Of a DNA stretch of 58,532 nt, positions 45,123 to 55,535 are shown in pieces (positions within the stretch are counted from its first letter, which is position 1; every line of letters starts with the position of its first letter). The notes below the pieces were generated by a model, which saw only the letters and a list, made by a program, of their open reading frames with translations, did not search any database and was not told where the DNA came from. The stretch is taken from contig JAUCBJ010007802.1 of NCBI GenBank assembly GCA_032718475.1, positions 1-58,532 of the forward strand, read 5' to 3'. The translations under genes were made by a program, and so were the position numbers. This DNA comes from Nemertoderma westbladi (lineage: Eukaryota; Xenacoelomorpha; Nemertodermatida; Nemertodermatidae).

Positions 45123-47191
45123 ATATAGCTACTACTACTACTAGGATCGGCATGCTGCATTGCAGCTGCATTTTTAAGAATGCTGTGCCGGCTTGTCAAC
45201 AAAATTGCACCGCCACAACTCCCTATCACCCATGACATTTGCTAGATCATCCGCATCTTTAAGGCCAGTGTCCTTTAAGATGCGTCTCAAGAAAGTCATG
45301 GGCTGTCCACCATGCTTATTCACTCCATGAGGCTGCCAAAGTACAAGATTATGCACTGGCTGGTCCTCACGGCGAAAGCAATGTCCTGCAAAGGGCGATT
45401 TTGTTCTAGTGTCAAGCTTGGGGGAACCAATGAGACACCTCCAATGTTATATAGTGTCTGGTTGGAGATGTGTGCATTGTACTTGACACAATGAACCCGG
45501 CGTAGCATTCTTGTGAATGTGCCATCCAGATATTTGGTGTCCTCAGCAGTTAGAGCCCAGCATGGACTCCCGTAGAGGAGTACTGGAACTACTGCTGCTC
45601 TAAATAATCGGACCTTAAGTTTCCGATTAATTCTCGGTGACTTCCAAATCCTGGAAAGCCTATTCAAGGCAGCCCATGCCTTTCCCTTACGTATTCGAAG
45701 GTCCTCACCTGACTTCCGGATCCATGATCCCGGGTAACAGAAGTCGTCCACATGCTCAAGCATACCATCCTTTGAGCTTATGCTCATCCGATCAGAGACT
45801 TGCTGAGGACTTTCAAAGTTAACTGTCAGAATTTTGGTCTTTCTGGAGTTAATAAAAAGACCAACACTAGAAGCAGCATGTTCTAATGAGCTGAGGAGCC
45901 GTTGGGCTCCTTCTAATGATTCTGAGAGTACTCCTAAGTCATCAGCAAAGTCTAGATCAGTTAGGTACTTGGCAGGATTTCCTCGACTTCTGGAGCCAGT
46001 AGGTGGAGTTATCATCACCCCATCATCATTATGATGATCTAAGGACATGCGTAGAACATAGTCAACCACAATAATGAACAAGAATGGTGCAAGTGTGTCT
46101 CCTTGGAGGACGCCCCATAACACTTCAAATGGTTCTGTGTCACCGTCAACAGTAGACACAAATGTTGTCGAACCATCGTATACTGATCTGATTGCTGCAA
46201 TAATTTCATCAGGAATCCCATATAATGAAAGTATGCTGAACATACGTGAGCGAGAGACTGAATCAAAGGCCTTGAAGAAGTCAACAAAGATAACTGCCAA
46301 ATGCCTGTCTTTCTTTTTTGATAATTCTTCAATTATCCTTCTAAGTGCCAAAATGGGTTCCATGGTCCCACGACCTTTACGGAACCCATTCTGATTTCCA
46401 CGAAGCAGTCTCTCAATGGGATCCCTGATGCGATTTAATAGAATCCTATTGTATAGCTTTGCAGCAATCGAGCTCAATGAGATTCCCCGAAAAGAACCAT
46501 AGAGTGTTAGGTTGCCCTTCTTGGGAACTGGCACCAACTTATTTGTTTTCATTTCTTGTGGGACTCTTGTTGTTCGGTACATGTTTACTATGATGGGATA
46601 GATGATCTTTAAACACTCAGGTATTTTAAAGACCTCAGGGGGAACACCATCTACTCCACTGGCACGATTGGTCTTAATGCTCTTTGCAGCAGCCTTCACT
46701 TCTGCAAAGGAGATATCGCCAATGGGAATATCTGGGAGTACAGACTCAGACACTTTTACTTCTATAAAGTTATCAGGCAATACCCTGTCCTTATTGAGGA
46801 GCTTTTCAAAGTGGGCTTTCCAACCATTGAGGCGATCGGCTGGTGATTCAGCCTTAACCTTGGGGGTTGGTTGGCTTTTCCGCCCAGTAAGCAGATTGAT
46901 AGATTTCCATGCCTGGGATGATTGCCTGCTGTCGTCAGCATCATTGATGGCATCAACCTGTTGGTTTATTAGCTCCTGTAGAATAACAGAGTACTGCCTG
47001 TTCAGGGACCTAGATGCAGCCTTAACTGCATTCTTGGCCGCTGTAGTCTGTTTGAGTCGGGACTCTTTCTGCGCCTTATGAAGGTCATTTCGGCACTTTT
47101 GAATTTTGTTGTCAGTCCAGGGGGCCCTTTTCCTGTTTCGAGGGTATACAGGAACTGTTTCAACATTTTTCACTTCAAAAAAATGTTTCAA
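45123..47191 (-). pseudogene. RTE-like non-LTR element, reverse transcriptase nearly intact
   Basis: A 623-aa frame (47191-45320) holds a full reverse transcriptase: VPVPKKGN, FRGISLSSIAAKLYNRIL, NQNGFRKGRGTMEP, FVDFFKAFDSVSR, GVLQGDTLAPFLF and LDFADDLGVLS. The C-terminal block continues (SWIRKSGEDLRIRKGKAW, VLLYGSPCWALT), then after a frame change the final piece (45356-45174, NLVLWQPHGVNKHGGQPMTF). The 3' end is a (TAG)n tail (CTACTACTACTA on the + strand, 45129-45141). No endonuclease is visible upstream of 47191, so it is 5'-truncated. It is the least decayed non-LTR copy here. Confidence 0.85.
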
Positions 47192-47919
47192 TTTTCCGAT
47201 TTTTTTATGCTATTGTGTAAAGCATATATTAAATCACATATTTTGTTGCGTTTAAACATGACCTACTATAACACGACCCGGAATGCTGCTGCAGGCGTAA
47301 AAATTTAGTGGGGTAACTTTCAACCTTAATAACATTTTTCCACTTTATCTGCTGGTCACAAAAATTTCACTAATTCTAGATTAGTAAATTTTTTACCTTT
47401 TGAGGAAATTTTTTTTGCTGCCAATTACCATAGCAACCAGTAATGTCATTTCAATATATACATTTATTTTGCATTTTACAACTGAACACTTATATCGATT
47501 AAGTCAAAACTTGAATCAGGTATAGTATGGTTAGTTGCCAATATTCTGAGAAGGTTTTAACATCACCTAGTTATAGTAGGTCATGGTTTAAACTAACGTT
47601 ATTGGATCCTTCAATAAATGTGATAAACTTTAAAAATGTGTCGTGAAACATGCCACAAAAAAAAACTTAAGAAGTGCAAATTAACTTCCATTAAAATGCT
47701 TAATAATCGTCCTTTTTGTGTGCGGTTTTTTTTGAAACCCCATGTTTTGAGTGGTAAGGAATCGATCTTCACTATCCATTCCTTGTGTATCCCGTTAGAA
47801 ATAGGAGTTCTAGCACCCCCTGTTCGATTCTGTGCGTTACTTTCCGTGCGTTACTTTTTTTGTACAAAAGTTTATTTTTTTTATTCTTCCAATTGGATTA
47901 GTGACTTCAAACTTTCTCA

Positions 47920-48068
47920 GCACACCGGTTGGGCGCGGCGAAATTACGGCCGCACATCAATATTCCCCCACACTGAGCCCGAACACAAGCCCAGCCAGTA
48001 GTAGTGCCAATACTACCACGGAAATAGAAGACCTGCAACAGAGGAGTTGCCGAGGAGGATTTGAGTGA
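47920..48068 (+). CDS. Possible terminal exon of an unknown gene
   Basis: A pyrimidine-rich tract ends in ACTTTCTCAG, then a GC-richer frame encodes Ser/Thr-rich sequence (YSPTLSPNTSPASSSANTTT, then EIEDLQQRS) and stops at 48068. The base composition contrasts with the AT-rich surroundings. No partner exon was found upstream, so this may be a fragment or chance. Confidence 0.25.
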
Positions 48069-48414
48069 GATAGGATACTGCAGGTCACATGAGGCTCATT
48101 TAGTTCAACTGGACGGATTACAGTCTACTTGGATTACGGCCAACACAGTATAGGAATGCTCATGCCAATGAACAACTGTCCTACCCACTAAATGAATCAT
48201 TGTACAACATCGGTAACATATTATTGTTAATCATCGGTACCAACTTATATACCAAAACCAAGCACCGCCCTGCAGACTGCAGCCACAACGAATGGGCATT
48301 TACGGCCACAGCTCGTGTAGAACACGTCATCTGCCAGTGATCTTACGAGTTACGATAGTGGGTTGGTGAGAGGAAATAACGGTATGTATGAGTATGACCT
48401 TTGTTCGAAGTAAT

Positions 48415-48436
48415 GGGGGGGGGGGGGGGGGGGGGG
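48415..48436 (+). repeat. Poly-G run (22 G)
   Basis: Uninterrupted run of G on the + strand. It could form a G-quadruplex, and its length may be unreliable in assembly. Confidence 0.9.
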
Positions 48437-49304
48437 TATGTAAGTATTAAAGTATAGTACTGTATAATATATGGTTGGATGCCATATTGTTGCCATAAAA
48501 AAAATTGCTCCATATTAATCATTTTCAGTAATTATGGTTTCATTGGATAATTGGAAAGTAGAATATTTTGTACAAAATATAAAATATGGCAACCAACATG
48601 GATTGTTTTAATATACTACTGTAATTACTGTAGATACATAAAGTGAAACTGTAAATGTACTATCATTGTACTGTACCAATAAGGTAATAAATGTTATAAT
48701 AGACCTCAATAATATGTCCTCCTCCAACTGTCTGATCTCTGAGTAACATGGTATACATTTCATTAAAGCTATGAGCCCAAAAAACGAGAGGGAATAGTGG
48801 CGATAAGGCCTCTTCAATCGCATCTTTGATCTATTCAATGCTACAGTAGTTAACGTGTGAGTGAACGAACAGGATGGTTTTGGAATTAATTTGAAGTGTT
48901 TAAACTACCAGTTAGTCAGCCAACTTGTATTCAGTTCGCCCGGTTTGTCATTATTCCAGCCTCAGTCTTCCATTTTTTTCTGTATTAATAGCGTTGTTAA
49001 TTGTTATAATGCTAATTAGCTCCTAATTCTCGTGACACCCTAAGCACATAGCTTATTGATAAACCTACCGCTCAGCCTTCAGCTTCCAGATTGCATGCAT
49101 AGCTACTATAGTAGTAGCTCTGCTTTACTGCAGTGTAGTATTTGTTTTTAGTTATTGAAAGAAATTGAAATTATTTTTCTATCATAATAATATTCACAAA
49201 ATATTGACTAAAAAATGTAGGCTTTGACTAGTATTACATGCTGTATAAAATATTGTGCCACTACTTTACATACATAAATCCATCTGAGTTCATTTTGATT
49301 CACA

Positions 49305-50648
49305 ATGGCAGCCCCAGATTTGGAAAAAGTTCTTGGTTCCGCGATGAAACTCAAGCTAATTAATGACGTGACTCCCTCTGTCGATCTATTCGATCTCAAT
49401 TACTACCGCGCTCGAATTGACTCACTATTTGCCTCCTTCCCCGAGCCATACTTCGTTCACGCAACTGCTGTCAAGGGCAACCCAATTCGCGGCGTCCTTT
49501 TGGTTGCTAAGGGGAAGGGCATGGGAGGGGAGTGCGCGTCGATATGTGAGGTAATCCACGTACTATCTCTGGGGATGTCGGCGGATAAGGTTGTTTACGA
49601 CAGCCCCTGTAAAACAAGGTACGACCTGAAACAAGCGCTGGACTTAGGAGTTATTATTCATCTGGACAATGATATCGAAATGGTTATTGTAGATGACCTC
49701 CTTAAAGGAGACTGCGTAGACTCTAAATCCAAGATCGGGCTTCGCATCAATCCGGTTGTTGGTTGCGGTGCCATTCACGGAATGTCTACCGCTGGGAAAA
49801 GTTCAAAGTTTGGTCTTCCAGTAACCGATGATACAAGAAATGATATTATATCGTTGTATGAAAAGTATAGCTGGTTGACTGGGATCCACATCCATGTTGG
49901 AAGTCAAGGAATTCCCATGGAGCTGTTTGTAAGAGGAGCGCGAGTCTGCATGGACACGGTCGCGTTGATAGAGAAGCGATGTGGTCGCTCGTTGCTAACG
50001 GTAGACATAGGCGGCGGTCTGTCTACCTCCTACACCGAAGCGAACGAACCAGAAGCGTTCCGGTACGCCCTCTACCGCCAAAGACTGGAATCCGCGGTAC
50101 CGGAGCTGTTTTCCGGTAAGTACCGGATAGTCACCGAGTTCGGAAGGTCGCTTCTACTGAAAGCCGGAACGACGGTGAGTCGAGTGGAACATGTTAAACG
50201 CTGGTTGTCCGATGTGAACCCCGTTGTGTTTGTACATGTTGGTTCAAACCAGTTTGTAAGAGAGGCGTACCAACCCGAGATCTGGTCCCATCGCTACTCC
50301 GTGGTTAGTAATACAGACATCCGAATAAAGCCAGATGGTACAGACCTTGTACTCCACGACATTGCGGGTCCCTTGTGTTTCCAGGGTGACTACCTAGCTA
50401 GGAACGTCCTTCTACCCAATGTGTCCACCGGTGATCTACTACTCATACACGACACCGGAGGGTACTGTATGGCTCTTTACTCGAAGTTTAACTCGATTCT
50501 ACCCAGTCCCGTCTATGGCTTCCAGCGCTTAGAGGACGACATTGAGTTTATTTGCTTCAAGGAAAGAGAAACGCCCCAGGAAACTTTGAGATTTTGGGGG
50601 CGGGAAATTCCCCGAACAATAAAGCCATGTAAAGAAGAAAATTTCTAG
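49305..50648 (+). CDS. Fold-type III PLP decarboxylase, diaminopimelate-decarboxylase-like, 447 aa
   Basis: This is an intronless gene starting in a strong context (CACAATGG). Family features in order: the PLP lysine region VHATAVKGNP (K57), SKFG (167-170), HVGS (197-200), the glycine loop VDIGGGL (233-239), EFGR (278-281), the active-site cysteine loop GPLCFQGD (C358, D362), and DTGGYCMALYSKFN (383-396), which resembles the LysA aromatic/asparagine motif. The size suits the family. Bacterial LysA usually has C-E-S-G-D in the loop; here Phe replaces the Glu that contacts the substrate, so the substrate may not be diaminopimelate. Animals generally lack that pathway. Ornithine decarboxylase or an amino-acid decarboxylase of novel specificity are alternatives. 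No stops; probably functional. Confidence 0.82.
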   Translation: MAAPDLEKVLGSAMKLKLINDVTPSVDLFDLNYYRARIDSLFASFPEPYFVHATAVKGNPIRGVLLVAKGKGMGGECASICEVIHVLSLGMSADKVVYDSPCKTRYDLKQALDLGVIIHLDNDIEMVIVDDLLKGDCVDSKSKIGLRINPVVGCGAIHGMSTAGKSSKFGLPVTDDTRNDIISLYEKYSWLTGIHIHVGSQGIPMELFVRGARVCMDTVALIEKRCGRSLLTVDIGGGLSTSYTEANEPEAFRYALYRQRLESAVPELFSGKYRIVTEFGRSLLLKAGTTVSRVEHVKRWLSDVNPVVFVHVGSNQFVREAYQPEIWSHRYSVVSNTDIRIKPDGTDLVLHDIAGPLCFQGDYLARNVLLPNVSTGDLLLIHDTGGYCMALYSKFNSILPSPVYGFQRLEDDIEFICFKERETPQETLRFWGREIPRTIKPCKEENF

Positions 50649-50842
50649 AAACTGTAGGGCGAGCCACGAAAGTAAGCGAGCTTAACATACGGGTACCTTG
50701 GCGAATTAATATCCCGCCTCAATGTTAAATTCTCAATTTAGGGAAAGGAGCAGGTTACAGTGGCACGTTATTTTAACCAAAACAATAAACTAAGCACAAT
50801 AGATCAGGTTACAGTTTTATTTTTGAGAATAATTAGCTGTTA

Positions 50843-50873
<31 letters not shown>

Positions 50874-51319
50874 CATTACATCTATAGGACAGGCATAGTA
50901 AGTACCAATATTTCAGTATCAATACTACTGTACATCGGCATAAGGAATGTGGGAATGTTTTAATATTTCTTACAAATTGGGTCGCCTCCACACCTAAAAT
51001 ATAATACTTTTGAAACACAATTTATCTGTCAATACCTGCCTGTCGTCAATCCTTGCGTCTTTGTGTTGGGGGGCAGATTAAGAGGAGGGATTTTCATATA
51101 TTCTTTGATTTATTGGCAGTGTGGTTAAATTTATTATACCTATTTTGTGTAGAATCGCTCAATTGTAATTTGTATCTCATAACTGAGCCTCGCGCTGCTT
51201 GAATTTATGTTCGATTGACTCAAATATTATAGACGCCAAGAATTTTCAGCCGACAATTATTATTAAAAACGATGATGGAATGAACCAAATTAAGGCCTGC
51301 AAAACCGAGACAGAAGATC
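50649..51319. other. Intergenic stretch with a 20-G run
   Basis: No gene is visible. A T-run followed by 20 G occurs at 50852-50871, again with G on the + strand. The segment leads into the 52-bp satellite. Confidence 0.6.
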
Positions 51320-52190
51320 ATGAAGGCGAACTCCAACCGATAAGTAGGCCTACCTTGAGTAGCTCCCCTTCATGGAGGCGAACTCCAACCGATAAGTAGG
51401 CCTACCTTGAGTAGCTCCCCTCCATGGAGGCGAACTCCGACCGATAAGTAGGCCTACCTTGAGTAGCTCCCCTCCATGGAGGCGAACTCCAACCGATAAG
51501 TAGGCCTACCTTGAGTAGCTCCCCTCCATGGAGGCGAACTCCGACCGATAAGTAGGCCTACCTTGAGTAGCTCCCCTCCATGGAGGCGAACTCCAACCGA
51601 TAAGTAGGCCTACCTTGAGTAGCTCCCCTCCATGGAGGCGAACTCCAACCGATAAGTAGGCCTACCTTGAGTAGTTCCCCTCCATGGAGGCGAACTCCAA
51701 CCGATAAGTAGGCCTACCTTGAGTAGTTCCCCTCCATGGAGGCGAACTCCAACCGATAAGTAGGCCTACCTTGAGTAGTTCCCCTCCATGGAGGCGAACT
51801 CCAACCGATAAGTAGGCCTACCTTGAGTAGCTCCCCTCCATGGAGGCGAACTCCAACCGATAAGTAGGCCTACCTTGAGTAGCTCCCCTCCATGGAGGCG
51901 AACTCCAACCGATAAGTAGGCCTACCTTGAGTAGCTCCCCTCCATGGAGGCGAACTCCAACCGATAAGTAGGCCTACCTTGAGTAGCTCCCCTCCATGGA
52001 GGCGAACTCCAAGCGATAAGTAGGCCTACCTTGAGTAGCTCCCCTCCATGAAGGCGAACTCCAACCGATAAGTAGGCCTACCTTGAGTAGCTCCCCTCCA
52101 TGGAGGCGAACTCCAACCCATAAGTAGGCCTACCTTGAGTAGCTCCCCTCCATGGAGGCGAACTCCAAGCGATAAGTAGGCCTACCTTGA
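51320..52190 (+). repeat. 52-bp satellite, 17 copies
   Basis: Each unit runs from ATGGAGGCGAACTCC to AGCTCCCCTCC. Starts are every 52 bases from 51320 to 52152. Units are nearly identical, with single-base variants (AACC/GACC/AAGC before GATAAG; AGCTCC/AGTTCC). Two perfect palindromes recur per unit: GTAGGCCTAC inside it and CCTCCATGGAGG across each junction. Confidence 0.97.
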
Positions 52191-53020
52191 ATAGCAGCTC
52201 CCTTTGATGTATCAGATTAACTACTGATGTCGTTTAATGTATATTTGTTAATCGCAATACTACATACATAGACATACAACACAATAAAGACATTTAAACC
52301 ACAAATGTGTCACTGTGAAAACGGATAAAATCTAGCACACAACACTTTTCTTAAAACAGCCTGAAAAATTAAATCGGCATAATTGAGTAGGAAGCAGTGT
52401 TACTGACGCCAAAGTTGTTGTTATTTGGAAGTCCTGGCTGATAATACCAGCTAATTCAACATGAATTTATACAAATAATCAAGCAATCAATGATAAGTAC
52501 AAGGCGATAAATATTCGTTTATAGAAAAGGAACAACTCTAATTATATTAGTTAATATTCACGGGCTATTTAATATCGTATTATTTGGTTTTTACGGTAGA
52601 AATAGAAATACAAAATCAAAAGTAGAATTATTAAATAAAACATATAACCACACACTGCTTTAATGAGTTATTAATAATTACATACCGGTATTGTATACAG
52701 AAAAACAAAATGTATAATGGATATATTATATTCGGTAAATAATTATTAGTAATTAAATAGGGATCGGTCTAAATTAAAACGGGCTGGTTATAAGTATGAG
52801 AGACATTATAGTTGACAACTATAATACTGTACATAAATATGTTCACTAAGGTAAACATGCTGTCACGTTGCTATGGCAATGTTACGATAAAACAGTGTAA
52901 CATTGCACTCAATAACATCAGTGGAACCCAATAGTTGTTACCAAATAATCTATTAACATTTCGATTTAAATATTAAATAATCAAACTAAATTAACTCCAG
53001 ACTCACTCTGATCTGGTCTA

Positions 53021-53059
<39 letters not shown>

Positions 53060-53289
53060 GTACTGCCATTTAGCAAACTAACAAGAGGTAACAACTAACA
53101 GTAAGCTGACGATACACGTAATCTTAACCTGTTCCATGAAAATAAACAAACTAACATCCACAAAGAATAGAAAGGAATTTAAGAGCAAAATTATTATTAT
53201 AAGCTAAGATATCAAACACCGTGTATCTCATAGCACCAATGTGTATCACCAGCATTGACATAGAGTTTATGTAATAAAGATACGAATAC
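52191..53289. other. Intergenic AT-rich stretch
   Basis: No gene is visible. It has a GTTGCTATGGCAAT X-box-like word (52867-52880) and a (TAA)n microsatellite of ~38 bp (53021-53059). Confidence 0.6.
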
Positions 53290-53472
53290 CTAAAGGAAAC
53301 TATTATCGTGGTTATTAGTCCTACTGAGAGACAACGACCCGTCCGTGGTGTCAGCCAATGGCGACCGGCCATACTTAGCCAAGAATTCGTTAATGTCTTC
53401 CCGACTTGTGTCGCTATCATCATCCCCGCTATCCTCATCGTCGGAGGGGAGATCAGCCGTGTCACTGCCGTC
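53290..53472 (-). CDS. Probable last exon of an unidentified gene, 60 residues
   Basis: On the - strand a strong acceptor (TCTTCTGTTTCCAG) is followed by 60 in-frame codons and a TAG at 53292-53290. The product is very acidic (DLPSDDEDSGDDDSDTS), then EDINEFLAKYGRSPL, then a Ser/Asn-rich end (SRTNNHDNSFL). Balanced GC and codon use contrast with the surrounding AT-rich DNA. The upstream exons should lie to the right, but none was found before 55 kb. Overlapping + strand frames are shadows. I do not recognise the protein. Confidence 0.45.
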   Translation of the reverse strand, partial: DGSDTADLPSDDEDSGDDDSDTSREDINEFLAKYGRSPLADTTDGSLSLSRTNNHDNSFL

Positions 53473-54096
53473 CTGGAAACAGAAGAGAAACTCTCAAAGT
53501 TGTGGTATATGGTAGGACTTTATGCGACGGTTGGGAGGTCAGTGGGGTAGGATATGAATAAATATAATTAATGATGAAATAATAATTAAATTTTCAAATA
53601 AAGTTTTATTAATCGTATAAAATCTACCACTTGATATGGTTGCAGCTCTCGTCTCTATGGCGATCGGATTTTGAAACCCCTCAATAATGAAATACCGTAT
53701 AATAAAGTTTACCGTATAATAAAGTTTACCGTATAATCTAGTTTACCGTTTAATAAAGTGTTGCCGTTATCCCTACACCAGGGGGGAAAAACGCCGATGC
53801 TGGAGACGTGACTTAACAGACCACCGAGCCCCGGCCAGTCACCGGATATTGATTGTGGGGAGGGAATATTTTCTGAGATGCAAGTTTGCGGTTGATAAAA
53901 AGCTGCATTAGTTGGATATACTCTTTAATGTAACTTCCTATAGTTGAAACCCGTTCAACATCATTGAAACTTGATTAAGAATAATTTTGGGCTTCCCCAA
54001 ATCAATATACACCAAATATTCACAATAATTATACACGATAATATAAATCCCTACAGTATATTATTTAATAACCCACTGTTTGCTCAGAATTTTAGC
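53473..54096. other. Non-coding stretch before the GC-rich array
   Basis: No gene is visible. A short tandem, TAATAAAGTTTACCGTA (three to four units), lies at 53690-53760. Confidence 0.6.
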
Positions 54097-55080
54097 CTAC
54101 CTAATGTTCTCCAGATTTTCCCTCGGTCCCAGTCTTAGTGCCGTAGTGTCGGTGTCGGTCGACCCTGTCGCGTGTCCGTTCCACCCCTCACGAACCCCGA
54201 AGGGAACGATCATCGAGAACCAGCACGGCTTGGCTAAGGGTCGGTCCAGTCGGTAGACTCTGTCGCGTATCCGTACCACCCCTCTCGAACCCCGAAGGGT
54301 TCGGTCATCGAGAACCAGTACGGCTTGGCTAGGAGTCTGTCGTGTCGGTGGACCCGTTCGCGTGTCCGTTCCACCCCTCACGAACCCCGAAGGGTTCGAT
54401 CATCGAGAACCAGAACGGCTTGGCTAGGGGTCCGTCAGTTCATCACAGAAACCCAACCACCTAGGCTTTCCGAGTCCGTTTCAGGCTCGTAGTCGCTTCG
54501 GCAGCCGAGAAACTGCTCCGAACAGTCGGTAGGCCAGTAGAGTCTAGTCGAGTCTAGTCCTTTGTCTTTCGACCCCATCGCGTGTCCGTTCCACCCCTCA
54601 CGAACCCCGAAGGGAACGATCATCGAGAACCAGTACGGCTTGGCTAAGGGGTCTGTCGTCGGTTCCCGTCGCAAATCCCAGTACAAGCAGTCAGCGTTCC
54701 GAGTTCTTTTCAGTCTCGTAGTAGCTGCCGTTGACCAGAGACCGCTAAGGGCAGTTCTCGTCAAACCCGTCCTGTGGCCAGCCCTTTCGCATGTCCGTCC
54801 CACCCCTCACGAACCCCGAAGGGATCGGTCATCGAGAACCAGTACGGCTTAGGTCAGGGGGCAGTCGTTAGTTGGCCACCCGTTCGCGTGTCCGCTCCAC
54901 CCCTCACGAACCCCGAAGGGAACGATCATCGAGAACCAGAACGGCTTGGCTACTAAGGGGCCGTCGGTGCCCGTCGCAAATCCCTGACACAAGCAGTCAG
55001 CGGTCCGAGTTCTTTTCAGTCTCGTAATGGCTGCTGTTGGCCAGGGACCGCTAAGGGCAGTCCTTGTCCTTTAGGCCTGG
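54097..55080 (+). repeat. GC-rich complex tandem array with hairpin module
   Basis: The core CGAACCCCGAAGGG occurs six times (about 54191, 54286, 54381, 54601, 54810 and 54907), spaced ~95 or ~210-220 bases. Each is followed by CATCGAGAACCAG and ACGGCTTGG. Some copies read CGAACCC-CGAA-GGGTTCG, a perfect 7-bp-stem hairpin. The longer units add a module, CGAGTTCTTTTCAGTCTCGT followed by A. The same module lies inside the gene at ~57898-57920. Frames through it are short and repeat-derived. Confidence 0.85.
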
Positions 55081-55535
55081 CGCATTACCAAATCCACCCC
55101 TACAGGCAGCAGGAAGTTGGCCAGGGCCTAATAGTACTCAGGCTAACCTGAATACTGCTTGCATTTTCCATCCCCCCCTGGCCCTTATAACTATGAAATT
55201 ATTCCCGTACCCTGTAAGTTGCCCCAAAGTTCGCCCATAAATCGCCCCCAGTTTCTTGAATGTGCCCAAAACCCATGGTCCCGCACCCAGTAGTAATATC
55301 GGAATAATCAATTTTAAATAAATACAAAAATATTCAACTCGCGTTATGGAAAGTTGAAATACCGCGAACAGTCCCCCCCAATGACCTTCGTGAAGTCTGT
55401 CGGTCGATTGAGTTTGCGTAGGTCATTCCCAATATAAAAAACCCAAATTTAATATTGCATAGTTTTTAATTAATTTGGCCTAGAGTTTGTATAAAAATAA
55501 ATGTTCGATAAATGTTCCTGGAATATCCCGATCCA
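55081..55535. other. Non-coding stretch downstream of the zinc-knuckle gene
   Basis: It contains pyrimidine-rich runs and AT-rich DNA. No feature was identified beyond a possible AATAAA-type signal for the gene at right. Confidence 0.5.

Larger units (their letters stand above)
47192..49304. other. Intergenic region upstream of the decarboxylase
   Basis: No firm gene. It contains ATTACCATAGCAAC (47424-47437, X-box-like), a possible terminal exon (47920-48068) and a 22-G run (48415-48436). The decarboxylase promoter should lie near 49000-49300. Confidence 0.5.

Noticed and set aside
50760-50963. Small frame with a poly-glycine stretch
   Set aside because: It crosses the 20-G run and has no other coding sign.
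51320-52190. CRISPR array
   Set aside because: The units are contiguous 52-bp repeats without unique spacers, in an animal genome.
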